Origin: Geopseudomonas sagittaria
GTDB taxonomy: Bacteria > Pseudomonadota > Gammaproteobacteria > Pseudomonadales > Pseudomonadaceae
Assembly: GCF_900115715.1 (NCBI RefSeq)
Contig: NZ_FOXM01000001.1
Coordinates: 1-64,000 of the forward strand
Length of the DNA: 64,000 nt
Reading direction: 5' to 3'
Part shown: positions 24,992 through 34,522 of the stretch, piece by piece
Numbering within the stretch: the stretch's first letter is position 1
How the letters are laid out: every line of letters begins with the position of its first letter
Translations under genes and position numbers: made by a program
The notes under the pieces: generated by a model
The model's database searches: none
The model's input: only the letters and a program-made list of their open reading frames with translations
What the model was told of the DNA's origin: nothing

Positions 24992-27016
24992 ATGCTGGAT
25001 GCCAATCAGGCGCATATCACGCTGGTTATAGCCGGCGTCGACACCGATCTGCAGGTGCTCGCCTTCGACGGCCGCGAGGCCCTCGACACGCCCTACCGCT
25101 TCGACCTCGAGCTGGTCAGCGAACGCCCCGACCTCGATCTCGAGGCCCTGCTCAACCGCCCTGCCCGGCTGACCTTCGGCGCCGCCGGCCAGGGCGTGCA
25201 CGGCATCGTCTACCGCATCGCCCAGGGCGAGCCGGGCAAGCGCCTGACCCGCTACCGCCTGAGCCTGGTGCCGCGCCTCGCCTATCTCGCCCACCGCAGC
25301 AACCAGCGCATCTTCCAGCACCTCACGGTGCCGCAGATCATCGCCCGGGTGCTGGAGGAGCATGGCATCCTCGAAGGCGACGGCCACCGCTTCCAGCTCG
25401 GCCCAACCGTCTACCCCCAGCGCGACTACTGCGTGCAGTACGACGAGTCCGACCTGCACTTCGTGCAGCGCCTGTGCGAGGAGGAAGGTATCCACTATCA
25501 CTTCCAGCACAGCGCGGACGGCCATGTGCTGGTGTTCGGCGACGATCAGACCGTTTTCCCCAAGCTGGCGCCACTGGCCTATCAGCAGGACAGCGGCCTG
25601 GCCGCCGACCGCCAGGTGGTGCGCACCTTCGGCGTGCGCCTGGAAACCCGCAGCAGCCGGGCCAGCTACCGCGACTACGACTTCGAGAAGCCGCGGCTGA
25701 CGCTGGAAGCCGGCTGCAGCAGCGCGTTTGTGCCGGAGCTGGAGGTCTACGACTACCCCGGCCGCTTCGCCGAACGCCCGCGCGGCAAGCACCTGGCCAA
25801 ACGCACCCTGGAGCGCCTGCGCAGCGACTACCAACTGGCCGAGGGCGAGAGCGATGCGCCGCTCACCTGCGGGCACTTCCTCGCCCTGACCAACCACCCG
25901 CGCCCGTCGTGGAACGACCTCTGGCTGATCCATGCGCTGCACCACGAGGGCCGGCAGCCGCAGGTGCTGGAGGAGTCGGTCACCAGCGAGATGACGCCGA
26001 CCGATGGCTTCCAGCAGGGCTACCGCAACCGCTTCAGCGCCACGCCCTGGGACATCCCCCACCGTCCGCCCCTGAAACATCCCAAGCCCAAGGTGCTCGG
26101 CAGCCAGACCGCCGTGGTCACCGGCCCGGCCGGCGAGGAGATCCACTGCGACCCATACGGTCGGGTCAAGGTGCAGTTCCACTGGGACCGCGAGGGCCAG
26201 GCCGACGACAGCACCAGCTGCTGGCTGCGCGTATCCAGCAGCTGGGCCGGCGACCGCTACGGCGGCATCGCCATCCCGCGGGTCGGCATGGAAGTGCTGG
26301 TCAGCTTCCTCGAAGGCGACCCCGACCAACCGCTGGTCACCGGCTGCCTGTACCACAAGGAGCATGTCGTCCCCTACGACCTGCCGGCCAACAAGACCCG
26401 CAGCGTATTCAAGACCCTCAGCTCCCCCGGTGGTGGCGGCTACAACGAGCTGCGCATCGAGGACCGCCAGGGCCAGGAGCAGATCTACATCCACGCCCAG
26501 CGCGACTGGGACCAAAACATCGAGCACGACCAGAAGATCCGCATCGGCCACCAGCGCCACGACACCGTCGAGGCCAACAGCTACAGCGAGTTCAAGGCCG
26601 AGGAACACCTGACCGTGCACGGCGACCGCAAGGTCGAGATCAAACCCGACGACCACCTCACCGTCGGCCAGAGCCAGCACATCAAGATCGGCACCGGCCA
26701 GTTCGTCGAAGCCGGCCGCGAAATCCACCTCAAGGCCGGGCAGAAGATGGTCATCGAGGCTGGTATGGAGCTCACCCTCAAGGCGGGCGGCAGCTTCATC
26801 AAACTCGACCCGAGCGGGGTCACAGTGGTGGGGCCGCAGGTGCGGGTCAATGCGGGGGGCTCGCCGGGGGCGGGGTCGGGGATTGGCATCAAGGCGCCGG
26901 TGTTGCCAGGAGCGGCGGATAAGGATAAGGCAGGAAACCTGCTGGATGACGCGCAGCTCAATCGACTCGCGCCTGGCAAACCCAGGGCCAAGCGCATGCT
27001 CAACTTCTCCGGCTGA
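24992..27016 (+). CDS. vgrG: Type VI secretion system spike protein VgrG
   Basis: The 674-residue protein contains the gp27-like ring domain (YRFDLELVSERPDLDLEALL; YCVQYDESDLHFVQRLCEEE) and the gp5 OB-fold (DPYGRVKVQFHWDREG; WAGDRYGGIAIPRVGMEVLV). The triple-beta-helix needle follows, ending near residue 620. A short tail after it has no recognised toxin domain, so the effector is encoded separately downstream. AAGGAGG lies upstream of the start. No core T6SS genes are in the window, making this an orphan vgrG island. Confidence 0.95.
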   Translation: MLDANQAHITLVIAGVDTDLQVLAFDGREALDTPYRFDLELVSERPDLDLEALLNRPARLTFGAAGQGVHGIVYRIAQGEPGKRLTRYRLSLVPRLAYLAHRSNQRIFQHLTVPQIIARVLEEHGILEGDGHRFQLGPTVYPQRDYCVQYDESDLHFVQRLCEEEGIHYHFQHSADGHVLVFGDDQTVFPKLAPLAYQQDSGLAADRQVVRTFGVRLETRSSRASYRDYDFEKPRLTLEAGCSSAFVPELEVYDYPGRFAERPRGKHLAKRTLERLRSDYQLAEGESDAPLTCGHFLALTNHPRPSWNDLWLIHALHHEGRQPQVLEESVTSEMTPTDGFQQGYRNRFSATPWDIPHRPPLKHPKPKVLGSQTAVVTGPAGEEIHCDPYGRVKVQFHWDREGQADDSTSCWLRVSSSWAGDRYGGIAIPRVGMEVLVSFLEGDPDQPLVTGCLYHKEHVVPYDLPANKTRSVFKTLSSPGGGGYNELRIEDRQGQEQIYIHAQRDWDQNIEHDQKIRIGHQRHDTVEANSYSEFKAEEHLTVHGDRKVEIKPDDHLTVGQSQHIKIGTGQFVEAGREIHLKAGQKMVIEAGMELTLKAGGSFIKLDPSGVTVVGPQVRVNAGGSPGAGSGIGIKAPVLPGAADKDKAGNLLDDAQLNRLAPGKPRAKRMLNFSG

Positions 27017-27085
27017 ACAGGACCGCAAGGACGCAGGCAATTGACTGCCCGCATGACCATGGACAAGGACTTTAGGTAAGTAACA

Positions 27086-29740
27086 ATGATCGACAACGTG
27101 AAGAACTGGAGCTACCCCTTTGCCGGCGCCAGCGGCAATCCGCTGGCGAACCTGACCAGTCTGGCCAAGGCCACGAGCGGCTTCTACCCGATGGGAGCCA
27201 ATGGCCTCTGGCATGGCGGCGTGCATTTCGACCAAGGCACTGCTGGCACATTTGATCAATCCAGCGTGCGTTGCATCGCCGACGGTGAGGTGATCGCCTA
27301 CCGCATCGACGACACGTACCCGATCAGCGAATACATCGACGGTCTCCCCCAGTGCAGACGAGCCCCCTTTTCCTCCGGCTTCGTGCTAGTAAAGCATCAG
27401 CTAACGCTACCACCCCTGAACTCCGCACCTTCAGTCCCCGCACCGCCGGCGCTGACTTTCTACAGCCTGTATATGCACCTGCAGGACTGGGCCGGCTACC
27501 TCGCCAAGCCGGACTTGCCCCGCCCGAGCTTCTGGGGTGAAGGTATCTACCAGGTCAAAGCCAACACCACCGACCCCGTGCTGGGCCTGAATGTCCGCGG
27601 GCATCACAGGGTCCCCTTGGAACACGCCCAATACAGCGCCTATCGGACCATCCTCTGCACCTTGCCCAGAGGTACCCACGTAGAAGTTGATGAGGTAAGT
27701 CCGGATGGTAATTGGCTGAAACTCTCCAGCGTGAATCCCCTACCGGCTGAATTGGCAGCAAGCACTGGCTGGGTATTCAAAAATGAAATGAAATTCCTTG
27801 GCGGCAATAGTTATCTGATTGCAGAACAAGCCAAGGATGTGCCGGCCACTCCGCAGCAAGGCCTCAACATACGGGCGTCTGCCAACAGCACCAGCGATAT
27901 CCTTGCCGTTCTCCCGCACGGCACGCAAGTCAAGATCAGCAGCGAAGCAGCGGCCAGCAAATACCACAAGCTGCTCGAGGTTGTCCGCGGCGACCGCGTG
28001 CCTGCGCTGATTGCAAAAGAGGACGGTGAACTGCCCGGATTCGTGTGGCGCGACTCGCTGGAAAGTAAAAGCGAACCCAAAGTCAAAGGCAGCGTAGTGG
28101 TGCTGGAAAGCCCGGTGCCGATCAAGGCCGGCGACCTCATCGGTCACCTCGGCCTTTACCAGAACCACAACGAAGGTTCGCCCCAAGCCATCCTGCATCT
28201 GGAAGTTTTTAGTTGTGAGGATGTGCCGGCATTCATTGCCCAAAGCAGAGCCCATGCCGCTCGCCTACCGGAGACACAGAAAACCTTGCTGAAGGTCCAC
28301 AAAGGCGCCAGCAAACTGATCCCGCACCATACCGGTATCAACGCAGCCAATCCGCCGAAGCTCAGCGACGACGGTGTGACAGTTGGAGTCGATCTCATAC
28401 TCCCGCAGAGCCTGCTCGACAGCCTACCGGCAGACGCCAAGCTGGTAGTGCCCGCCAATACTGGCGGCACTACATGCCGCCCCGAGATCCGCTGGTGGCG
28501 CCTCGACAACCTGCTGGCGGACGAAGACGACAACCCCATCAGCGGCTGGCTAGCCGAGCAGGACATGATTACCACCCGACATAGCCCTTGGGAGTGGGAG
28601 GGATACGATTTCATCGAGGACAGCGAACGCCAGGCCGGAGCCCTGGCCTATCACCTTGAGGCCATGCATCGCCTGAATGATCGCGAGCGCGCCAGTTACC
28701 AGGGCGTGATCGACCAGTCCGACAAAGGCCCTGTGCGCAGCCGTCTCTACGACATCATCGACACCAACCGCAACGGCAAGATGACCTCGGAAGAGATCCG
28801 AGCAGCGCTGGAAAAGCCGTGGCATGCCCAATCCATCTCGCAGCTCGTCACGCGGCATGAAAGCGAGTGGTTCTGGGATGCGTCGCGCTGGGACGAACTC
28901 GATGATCTGATGGGCCACAGTCCCGATGATCCCAATCAGGATTGGGTCGAAGAGAAAAACCGCATCAAGACCCTGAGCTGGTGGAGCGATGTGGCCGGCA
29001 GCCTGAAGCTCGATGCAGCAGGCAAGACCTGGCATCTGCAGCCCATTGGACTCTTAGCAACCTTCTCATCACAGCGAACCGAAGAAATCACCGTCTCCTT
29101 TCTGGAAAAAATACTCAAAAAGCCAGGCGATTGGTTCACCGGACGCGGCGGCCCTAGAAGCTTCGTTGCGCGTTTCCAAGAGAACTACCCTGCTATTTAC
29201 AAGATTGACAAGGAGGAATTCGTAAAGATATTGAATGCGGCCTTGGCTAGGCACGGCATCACCTCGAGTTACCAAAAAGCCCACTTTCTGGCTCAGTGCT
29301 ACCATGAGTCGGCACACTTCGAGACAACAATTGAATTTGCTTCAGGTGACAGATACAACCCTGGCCAGCACCCTGATGCAATAAGAAGGGGAAACACAGA
29401 AATGGGAGACGGCCCCAAATACAAAGGAAAAGGGCTAATCCAACTCACATGGAAAAACAACTACGCAGCGTATTCCAGATATCGCGGGATAAACTTTATA
29501 GACTCTCCGGACCTAATTGCATCAGACATGAATAATGCAATAGATGCATCCTGCTGGTTCTGGCGAAACATTGGTGGCGTATACAAGAAATATAACGCCA
29601 AAGGTGACATTAACGCACTGATTGAACATGAAAAAAACAATGTCGATCTAGTTACTTTGGCCGTCAACGGCGGATACAATGGCTTAGCTGAGCGCAAAGA
29701 GATATTTGTCGCCATTAAGAAGGAGTGGAATTTAACATGA
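27086..29740 (+). CDS. VgrG-linked effector with M23-like, SH3, EF-hand-like and GH19 domains
   Basis: The 884-residue protein begins with an M23-peptidase-like region (HGGVHFD near 43-49, YSLYMHL near 131, ILHLEVF near 370). Two bacterial SH3-like segments are inserted in it (GLNVRGHHR, GLNIRASANSTSDIL). An EF-hand-like loop DTNRNGKMTSEE lies near 559-570. The C-terminal 180 residues are a GH19 lysozyme/chitinase domain with CYHESAHFE (E741) and KGKGLIQLTWKNNY. Both enzymatic parts would attack peptidoglycan in the periplasm of a target cell. It follows vgrG by 69 bp and overlaps the next gene by ATGA. Base composition drops sharply from about 29150, inside the gene. Whether the M23 metal site is intact is uncertain. 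Confidence 0.87.
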   Translation: MIDNVKNWSYPFAGASGNPLANLTSLAKATSGFYPMGANGLWHGGVHFDQGTAGTFDQSSVRCIADGEVIAYRIDDTYPISEYIDGLPQCRRAPFSSGFVLVKHQLTLPPLNSAPSVPAPPALTFYSLYMHLQDWAGYLAKPDLPRPSFWGEGIYQVKANTTDPVLGLNVRGHHRVPLEHAQYSAYRTILCTLPRGTHVEVDEVSPDGNWLKLSSVNPLPAELAASTGWVFKNEMKFLGGNSYLIAEQAKDVPATPQQGLNIRASANSTSDILAVLPHGTQVKISSEAAASKYHKLLEVVRGDRVPALIAKEDGELPGFVWRDSLESKSEPKVKGSVVVLESPVPIKAGDLIGHLGLYQNHNEGSPQAILHLEVFSCEDVPAFIAQSRAHAARLPETQKTLLKVHKGASKLIPHHTGINAANPPKLSDDGVTVGVDLILPQSLLDSLPADAKLVVPANTGGTTCRPEIRWWRLDNLLADEDDNPISGWLAEQDMITTRHSPWEWEGYDFIEDSERQAGALAYHLEAMHRLNDRERASYQGVIDQSDKGPVRSRLYDIIDTNRNGKMTSEEIRAALEKPWHAQSISQLVTRHESEWFWDASRWDELDDLMGHSPDDPNQDWVEEKNRIKTLSWWSDVAGSLKLDAAGKTWHLQPIGLLATFSSQRTEEITVSFLEKILKKPGDWFTGRGGPRSFVARFQENYPAIYKIDKEEFVKILNAALARHGITSSYQKAHFLAQCYHESAHFETTIEFASGDRYNPGQHPDAIRRGNTEMGDGPKYKGKGLIQLTWKNNYAAYSRYRGINFIDSPDLIASDMNNAIDASCWFWRNIGGVYKKYNAKGDINALIEHEKNNVDLVTLAVNGGYNGLAERKEIFVAIKKEWNLT

Positions 29741-30564
29741 CAAAAGAAAAACTGAATTCCAAATTTTGCACTGCTTTTATCTATTACTTATTAGCCGGCG
29801 CTATCCTTCTTGCTACCACAAACACTTTCGCAACAACGAACAAAGAAAAACCTACAACACTTTCCGCCAATGGCTCTGGGGCAGCTATTTCAATTACAGC
29901 CTGCCACGAGGACATATGCAAAGCCATCACACCTCCAGAAACCATGCTAGATGCAATACATGATGGATATAGCCAGATTTCATTAGAAGACCTGACATTG
30001 GATGGGATCCCGGAAATCATTCTGACGCATAACGCGGAAGGCAGTGTGAACGCCTGTTCAAAAGTGTATCGATATGACAGTAAATTTGAAACACTACACT
30101 CCATGGACAACATTCGAAACCAGCTATGCAATTACTCCATAAATAATGACCATCTAGTTAGCAGTTATAGAAGTGGTGCAAAGTGGCATGAAGATATATA
30201 CAAGATAAAAAACAACGACCTCATCCTAGCGTTTTCTGACAGCTGCATAGGATGCGACTACATAAACCGCACTATTTATCTCGGGAGCACAGAAACAGAC
30301 ACCTTGCTAGTCACGGACAATCTCGATTATCGGCTTCGCACTCCCATCTCAACAACCGTTATCTCCCAAAAAGCCACTCTCTACAGCGAGCCAAACATCA
30401 ACCGCGCCACCAAAATGTATTTAATCAACGGCGATGAAGTAGCCCTTACCGATGCCACATCGGATGAAAATTACTTTTGGTACAAAATCCGCTACGCGAC
30501 AAAAGAAGGCAGGCTAATTAATGCTTGGCTACAATGTGAGGATGTAAAATTTTGCGAAAAATGA
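29737..30564 (+). CDS. Probable periplasmic immunity protein
   Basis: The 275-residue product has an N-terminal hydrophobic segment (FIYYLLAGAILLATTNTFA) that reads as a signal peptide. The mature part has several cysteine pairs (ACHEDICKA, SDSCIGCDY, CEDVKFCEK) and a DLTLDGIPEIILT segment like XAC2610-related proteins. The start overlaps the effector stop by ATGA, so the two are translationally coupled. A periplasmic cognate inhibitor is expected for a peptidoglycan-hydrolase effector. The gene is AT-rich like the 3' end of the effector, suggesting they moved together. Function is inferred from position. Confidence 0.72.
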   Translation: MTKEKLNSKFCTAFIYYLLAGAILLATTNTFATTNKEKPTTLSANGSGAAISITACHEDICKAITPPETMLDAIHDGYSQISLEDLTLDGIPEIILTHNAEGSVNACSKVYRYDSKFETLHSMDNIRNQLCNYSINNDHLVSSYRSGAKWHEDIYKIKNNDLILAFSDSCIGCDYINRTIYLGSTETDTLLVTDNLDYRLRTPISTTVISQKATLYSEPNINRATKMYLINGDEVALTDATSDENYFWYKIRYATKEGRLINAWLQCEDVKFCEK

Positions 30565-30596
30565 GTTACATTTTCCAGAAAACCTAACACAAAGAT

Positions 30597-30673
30597 ACCT
30601 AGGGGAGGTCTGAAATAAACCCGAATTCCGTCTTCGCCATGCCCGGCAAGCCGAAAACGAAGGTCCCCTAGGT
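30597..30673. repeat. Inverted repeat after the immunity gene
   Basis: ACCTAGGGGA (30597-30606) and TCCCCTAGGT (30664-30673) are perfect 10-bp inverted repeats around a 57-base loop. The right arm abuts the MITE that follows. It may be an older element or a terminator-like structure. Confidence 0.45.
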
Positions 30674-30810
30674 TCTGTACGAAAAGTCTCTGGCCTCTGA
30701 ACAGCAAAGCAAAGAGCGCCTCGAAAAGCCTCCGAAACCCCAAAAAACGGATGTTTTTTGACCGATTCAGAGGCCCGTCAAATCCGGCTCGGGACTTTTC
30801 GTACAGAGCC
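30671..30810. mobile_element. 140-bp MITE-like element
   Basis: The ends are GGTTCTGTACGAAAAGTC and its near-perfect inverted match GACTTTTCGTACAGAGCC, differing at one position. CTA flanks both sides (30668-30670 and 30810-30812 if the outermost base is excluded). No open reading frame lies inside. The ends look like those of an IS5-type transposon with its transposase deleted, from memory of such termini. Confidence 0.7.
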
Positions 30811-31289
30811 TAAGTTAATCGCGGGCTATTTCAGCGCTCCCAACTCGACTCCTTGCCCATCACGGGCATCCTGTGGGCTGCTGCCCACATCACGGACGCA
30901 CCTCGCCTGCCATCAGCAGTCGTTTCCGCATCATCCAGAGGTTTGATCTTGCCCAGCACCCGTGGACACGAGCTCAAACACTCTTCCAGGCCTTGAGCGG
31001 CGCCGGCGTGGTGGTCGGGTACTGACCGAGGCATCGCGCCATCGCCAGTCTGGAGTGCTGACCTCTCCTCTCGGGACGCGGAGCGTCCCTGGCTGGGTAC
31101 CGACGCGGGAGCGTGGGCACCATCAGTTGCACGCAAGCCCCCGCCAATTGCTGCACTTGCGCCCCCTGGCTGCACCCCGCTGTGCAAGCCGCTCGTCGTA
31201 CGTCTCGCCCCCGACCGCCTCCTCCATCCCGTCGCCCCACCCCGGCAGACAGCGCCGGCAACGGCATGCCCTCAAAAAATTCCCCACAC
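30811..31289. other. Gene-free stretch with a REP-like palindrome
   Basis: I find no supported gene in these 479 bases; the short reading frames have no binding sites or family features. A perfect palindrome GGGACGC-GGA-GCGTCCC is at 31073-31089, related to those at 11758 and 12828. Confidence 0.55.
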
Positions 31290-31403
31290 GATAAAAAATT
31301 TCACCACAGGTATGGACGCACCGTTTCCCTTCGCTTATAAAAACACCAGCACGAAAATTTTATTCCCAGCAGTCAAAATTATTCAGGAATGAAATCGGGC
31401 TTC
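31290..31403. promoter_or_regulatory. Operator-like motifs upstream of purU-folD-mgdABCD
   Basis: Three 13-bp sequences fit GAAA-N5-TTTC with one mismatch each: GATAAAAAATTTC (31290-31302), GAAAATTTTATTC (31353-31365) and GAAATCGGGCTTC (31391-31403). They resemble the motifs next to the XRE-cupin gene at 7140-7326. The region is AT-rich, so chance matches are possible. No sigma-54 promoter was found here. Confidence 0.4.
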
Positions 31404-31456
31404 ACCGACAAATTTTCCGCCTTGCAACCGCTGCCTCCACCTCCAGAGGACTCGAC

Positions 31457-32323
31457 ATGCAACACGCTCAGAACCAATACGTGATCAAGATCAGCTGCCC
31501 GGCCACTTCCGGCATCGTCGCCAGCGTGACTTCCTTCCTCGCCGACAACGGTTGCTACATCAGCGAGATGGCGCAGTTCGACGACGAGATCAGCGGCACC
31601 TTCTTCATGCGCGCGGTGTTCCGCTTCAATGCCGGCTTCGTCGGCGATATCGATGCGATCAGGCAAGGCTTCGTCGATGTCGCCGGCAAGTTCGACATGA
31701 ACTGGGAGCTGCACGACGCCGCCAAGCCGATGCGCGTGCTGCTGATGGTCAGCAAGTTCGATCACTGCCTGTCCGACCTGCTCTATCGCCACCAGAAGGG
31801 CGAGCTGCACATGCAGATCACCGCCGTGGTTTCCAACCACCTCGACCTGCGGCCGATGGCCGAGCGCGAGGGCATCCGCTTCATCTACCTGCCGGTGACC
31901 AAGGAGACCAAGGCCCAGCAGGAAGCCGAGCTGATGAAGATCGTCGACGAAACCCAGACCGACCTGGTGGTGCTGGCGCGCTACATGCAGATCCTCTCCG
32001 ACAACCTGTGCAAGCAACTTTCGGGCCGTGCCATCAACATCCACCACTCGTTCCTGCCCGGCTTCAAGGGCGCCAAGCCCTACCACCAGGCCTTCGAGCG
32101 CGGCGTGAAGCTGATCGGCGCCACCGCCCACTACGTCACCTCCGATCTCGACGAGGGCCCGATCATCGAGCAGGAAGTGCAGCGCGTGGACCATAACTAC
32201 GCACCGGACGATCTGGTCGCCGTCGGCCGCGACACCGAAACCGTGGCCCTGTCCAAGGCGGTCAAGTACCACCTGGAGCACCGCGTGTTCCTCAACCACG
32301 ACAAGACGGTGATCTTCCGATGA
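31457..32323 (+). CDS. purU: Formyltetrahydrofolate deformylase (C1-operon copy)
   Basis: The 288-residue enzyme hydrolyses 10-formyl-tetrahydrofolate to formate and tetrahydrofolate. It has an N-terminal ACT domain ([20 protein letters not shown]) and a C-terminal formyltransferase fold with catalytic [18 protein letters not shown] and the later [19 protein letters not shown]. It is first in a tight operon and its stop overlaps the folD start by ATGA. In this setting it releases C1 units from methylamine-derived carbon. A divergent second copy is at 60303-61154. Confidence 0.94.
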   Translation: MQHAQNQYVIKISCPATSGIVASVTSFLADNGCYISEMAQFDDEISGTFFMRAVFRFNAGFVGDIDAIRQGFVDVAGKFDMNWELHDAAKPMRVLLMVSKFDHCLSDLLYRHQKGELHMQITAVVSNHLDLRPMAEREGIRFIYLPVTKETKAQQEAELMKIVDETQTDLVVLARYMQILSDNLCKQLSGRAINIHHSFLPGFKGAKPYHQAFERGVKLIGATAHYVTSDLDEGPIIEQEVQRVDHNYAPDDLVAVGRDTETVALSKAVKYHLEHRVFLNHDKTVIFR

Positions 32324-33234
32324 ACAGTGCAGCTCCCGGCCAACTGATCGACGGCAAGGCCGTCGCCGCCCAGGTCCTCGCCGAAGTGACCGCCGATGTC
32401 ATCACCCTGAAGATCGAGGGCATCGAACCGGCGCTGGCGGTGGTACTGGTCGGCGACGACCCGGCCAGCCACGTCTACGTGCGCAACAAGGTGCTGCGCG
32501 CCGGTGAGGCGGGCATCCGCTCGCTGGAATACCGCCTGCCGGCCGAGGCCAGCGCCGCCGAGGTGCTGGCGCTGGTCGCCGAACTGAATGGCGATGCCAG
32601 CGTGCACGGCATCCTGGTGCAGCTGCCGCTGCCCAGGCACATCGACGAGACCGCGGTGCTGCAGGCCATCGACCCGGCCAAGGACGTCGACGGCTTCCAC
32701 AGCGAGAACGTCGGCGGCCTCAGCCAGGGCCGCGACGTGCTAGTGCCGTGCACGCCGGCAGGCTGCATGCGCCTGCTGCGCGACACCCTCGGCGATCTCG
32801 CCGGCAAGCACGCGGTGGTGATCGGGCGCTCGAACATCGTCGGCAAGCCGATGGCCGCCCTGCTGCTCGCCGCCGACTGCACGGTGACGGTGCTGCACTC
32901 GCGCAGCAAGAACGCGCAGGCGCTGTGCCGCAAGGCCGACATCGTGGTCGCCGCCGTCGGTCGGCCGCGGATGATCGATGCCGAGTGGATCAAGCCCGGC
33001 GCGGTGGTGATCGACGTCGGCATCAACCGCATCGAGGAAGACGGCAAGAGCCGCCTGGTCGGCGACGTCGACTTCGCCAAGGTGCAGCCGCTGACCGCGG
33101 CGATCACCCCGGTGCCCGGCGGCGTCGGGCCGATGACCATCGCCCTGCTGATGCAGAACACCGTCACCGCCGCTCGCCAGCAACATGCCCGCCAGGCGGC
33201 TTCCGGTACATCGCTGCAGGCGGCAACGCAGTAG
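32320..33234 (+). CDS. folD: Methylenetetrahydrofolate dehydrogenase/cyclohydrolase FolD
   Basis: The 304-residue bifunctional enzyme interconverts methylene-, methenyl- and formyl-tetrahydrofolate. Signatures include [14 protein letters not shown] with the catalytic Tyr/Lys pair, [21 protein letters not shown] and [15 protein letters not shown] at the NADP site. It is overlapped by purU and followed after 36 bp by mgdA, linking methylene-tetrahydrofolate made by N-methylglutamate dehydrogenase to formate release. A housekeeping folD probably exists elsewhere, which would make this a pathway-specific copy. Confidence 0.94.
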   Translation: MNSAAPGQLIDGKAVAAQVLAEVTADVITLKIEGIEPALAVVLVGDDPASHVYVRNKVLRAGEAGIRSLEYRLPAEASAAEVLALVAELNGDASVHGILVQLPLPRHIDETAVLQAIDPAKDVDGFHSENVGGLSQGRDVLVPCTPAGCMRLLRDTLGDLAGKHAVVIGRSNIVGKPMAALLLAADCTVTVLHSRSKNAQALCRKADIVVAAVGRPRMIDAEWIKPGAVVIDVGINRIEEDGKSRLVGDVDFAKVQPLTAAITPVPGGVGPMTIALLMQNTVTAARQQHARQAASGTSLQAATQ

Positions 33235-33270
33235 TTTTCAACGGCCTGCCATGGCCAGTGAGGAGGCAAC

Positions 33271-34512
33271 ATGCCTTTCAGTCTTCTGAAGTACGGCCTG
33301 AGTTCGGAATACCCGGTGGACGTCGATCTGCCGGCGCCGAAGGAACTCAAGTCGTCCTACGATGTGGTCATCATCGGCGGCGGCGGCCACGGTCTGGCCA
33401 CTGCCTACTACCTGGCCAAGTACCACGGCATCACCAACGTGGCGGTGCTGGAGAAAGCCTATCTGGGCGGCGGCAACACCGCGCGCAACACCGCGGTGAT
33501 CCGCTCCAACTACCTGACCTCGGAAGGCGTGAAGTTCTACGCCGAGTCGGTACACCTGTTCAAGGAGCTGTCCAACGAGTTCGACTTCAACATCATGTAC
33601 TCCGAGCGCGGCCAGCTGACCCTGGCGCACACCGACGCCACCGTACGCGCCTTCCGCCAGCGTGCCGAGGTGAACAAGCACTTCGGCGGGCGCACCGAGA
33701 TGATCGACCGCCAGCAGATCCGCGAGCTGGTGCCGACCCTCAACCTCGACCCCGGCCACCTGCCGGTGCTCGCCGGCCTCTGGCACATCGACGGCGCCAC
33801 CGCGCGCCACGACGCGGTGGCCTGGGGCTACGCCAAGCAGGCGGCCAAGCGCGGTGTGGAGATCCACCAGCTCACCGAGGTGCAGGACTTCGTGATGGAG
33901 AACGGTCGCGTCGCCGCGGTGAAGACCAACCGCGGCACCGTCAAGTGCGGCTGCGCGGTGCAGGCGATCGCCGGGCACAGCTCGCTGCTGCTCAACAAGC
34001 TGGGCATCCGCGCGCCGATCCACAGCTTCCCGCTGCAGGCGATGGTCACCCAGCCGTTCAAGCCGTTCCTCGACCCGCTGGTCAGCTCCTCGGCGCTGCA
34101 CTGCTACGTGCAGCAGACCGGGCGCGGCGAGGTGGTGTTCGGCGGCGGCTCCGACCCTTATCCGCTGTACAACACCCGCTCGACCCTGGACCTCAAGGAA
34201 AGCCTGCTGGCCCACGCCATCGAGATGTTCCCGTTCCTGGCCAACGCCAAGCTGATGCGCCAGTGGGCGGGCACCACCGACATGACCCCGGACTACAGCC
34301 CGATCATGGGCCGCTCGCCGGTGGACAACTACTACCTCGACGCCGGCTGGGGCACCTGGGGCTTCAAGTCGACGCCGATCTGCGGCAAGACCATGGCCGA
34401 ACTGGTGGCCAGCGGCGGCAGGACGCCGGAGCTGATCAAACCGTTCGCCCTGGACCGTTTCTCGACCTTCCAGCAGGTCAACGAAATGGGCGCCACGGCC
34501 GCCAGTCACTGA
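33271..34512 (+). CDS. mgdA: N-methylglutamate dehydrogenase subunit A-like (SoxB family)
   Basis: The 413-residue flavoprotein is homologous to the beta subunit of heterotetrameric sarcosine oxidase. It has an N-terminal dinucleotide motif (VIIGGGGHGLATAYYLAK) followed by LGGGNTARNTAVIRSNYL, and a C-terminal AGWGTWGFKSTPICGKTMAELV. This subunit carries the amine-oxidising site. The order purU-folD-BDAG and the presence of gmaS/mgsABC point to N-methylglutamate rather than sarcosine as substrate. That choice is inference; the fold alone does not decide it. Confidence 0.8.
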   Translation: MPFSLLKYGLSSEYPVDVDLPAPKELKSSYDVVIIGGGGHGLATAYYLAKYHGITNVAVLEKAYLGGGNTARNTAVIRSNYLTSEGVKFYAESVHLFKELSNEFDFNIMYSERGQLTLAHTDATVRAFRQRAEVNKHFGGRTEMIDRQQIRELVPTLNLDPGHLPVLAGLWHIDGATARHDAVAWGYAKQAAKRGVEIHQLTEVQDFVMENGRVAAVKTNRGTVKCGCAVQAIAGHSSLLLNKLGIRAPIHSFPLQAMVTQPFKPFLDPLVSSSALHCYVQQTGRGEVVFGGGSDPYPLYNTRSTLDLKESLLAHAIEMFPFLANAKLMRQWAGTTDMTPDYSPIMGRSPVDNYYLDAGWGTWGFKSTPICGKTMAELVASGGRTPELIKPFALDRFSTFQQVNEMGATAASH

Positions 34513-34522
34513 GGAACGCACC

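Noticed and set aside
24992-30564. A complete type VI secretion cluster or prophage
   Set aside because: Only vgrG, an effector and an immunity candidate are present; no sheath, baseplate, ClpV or phage structural genes were seen.
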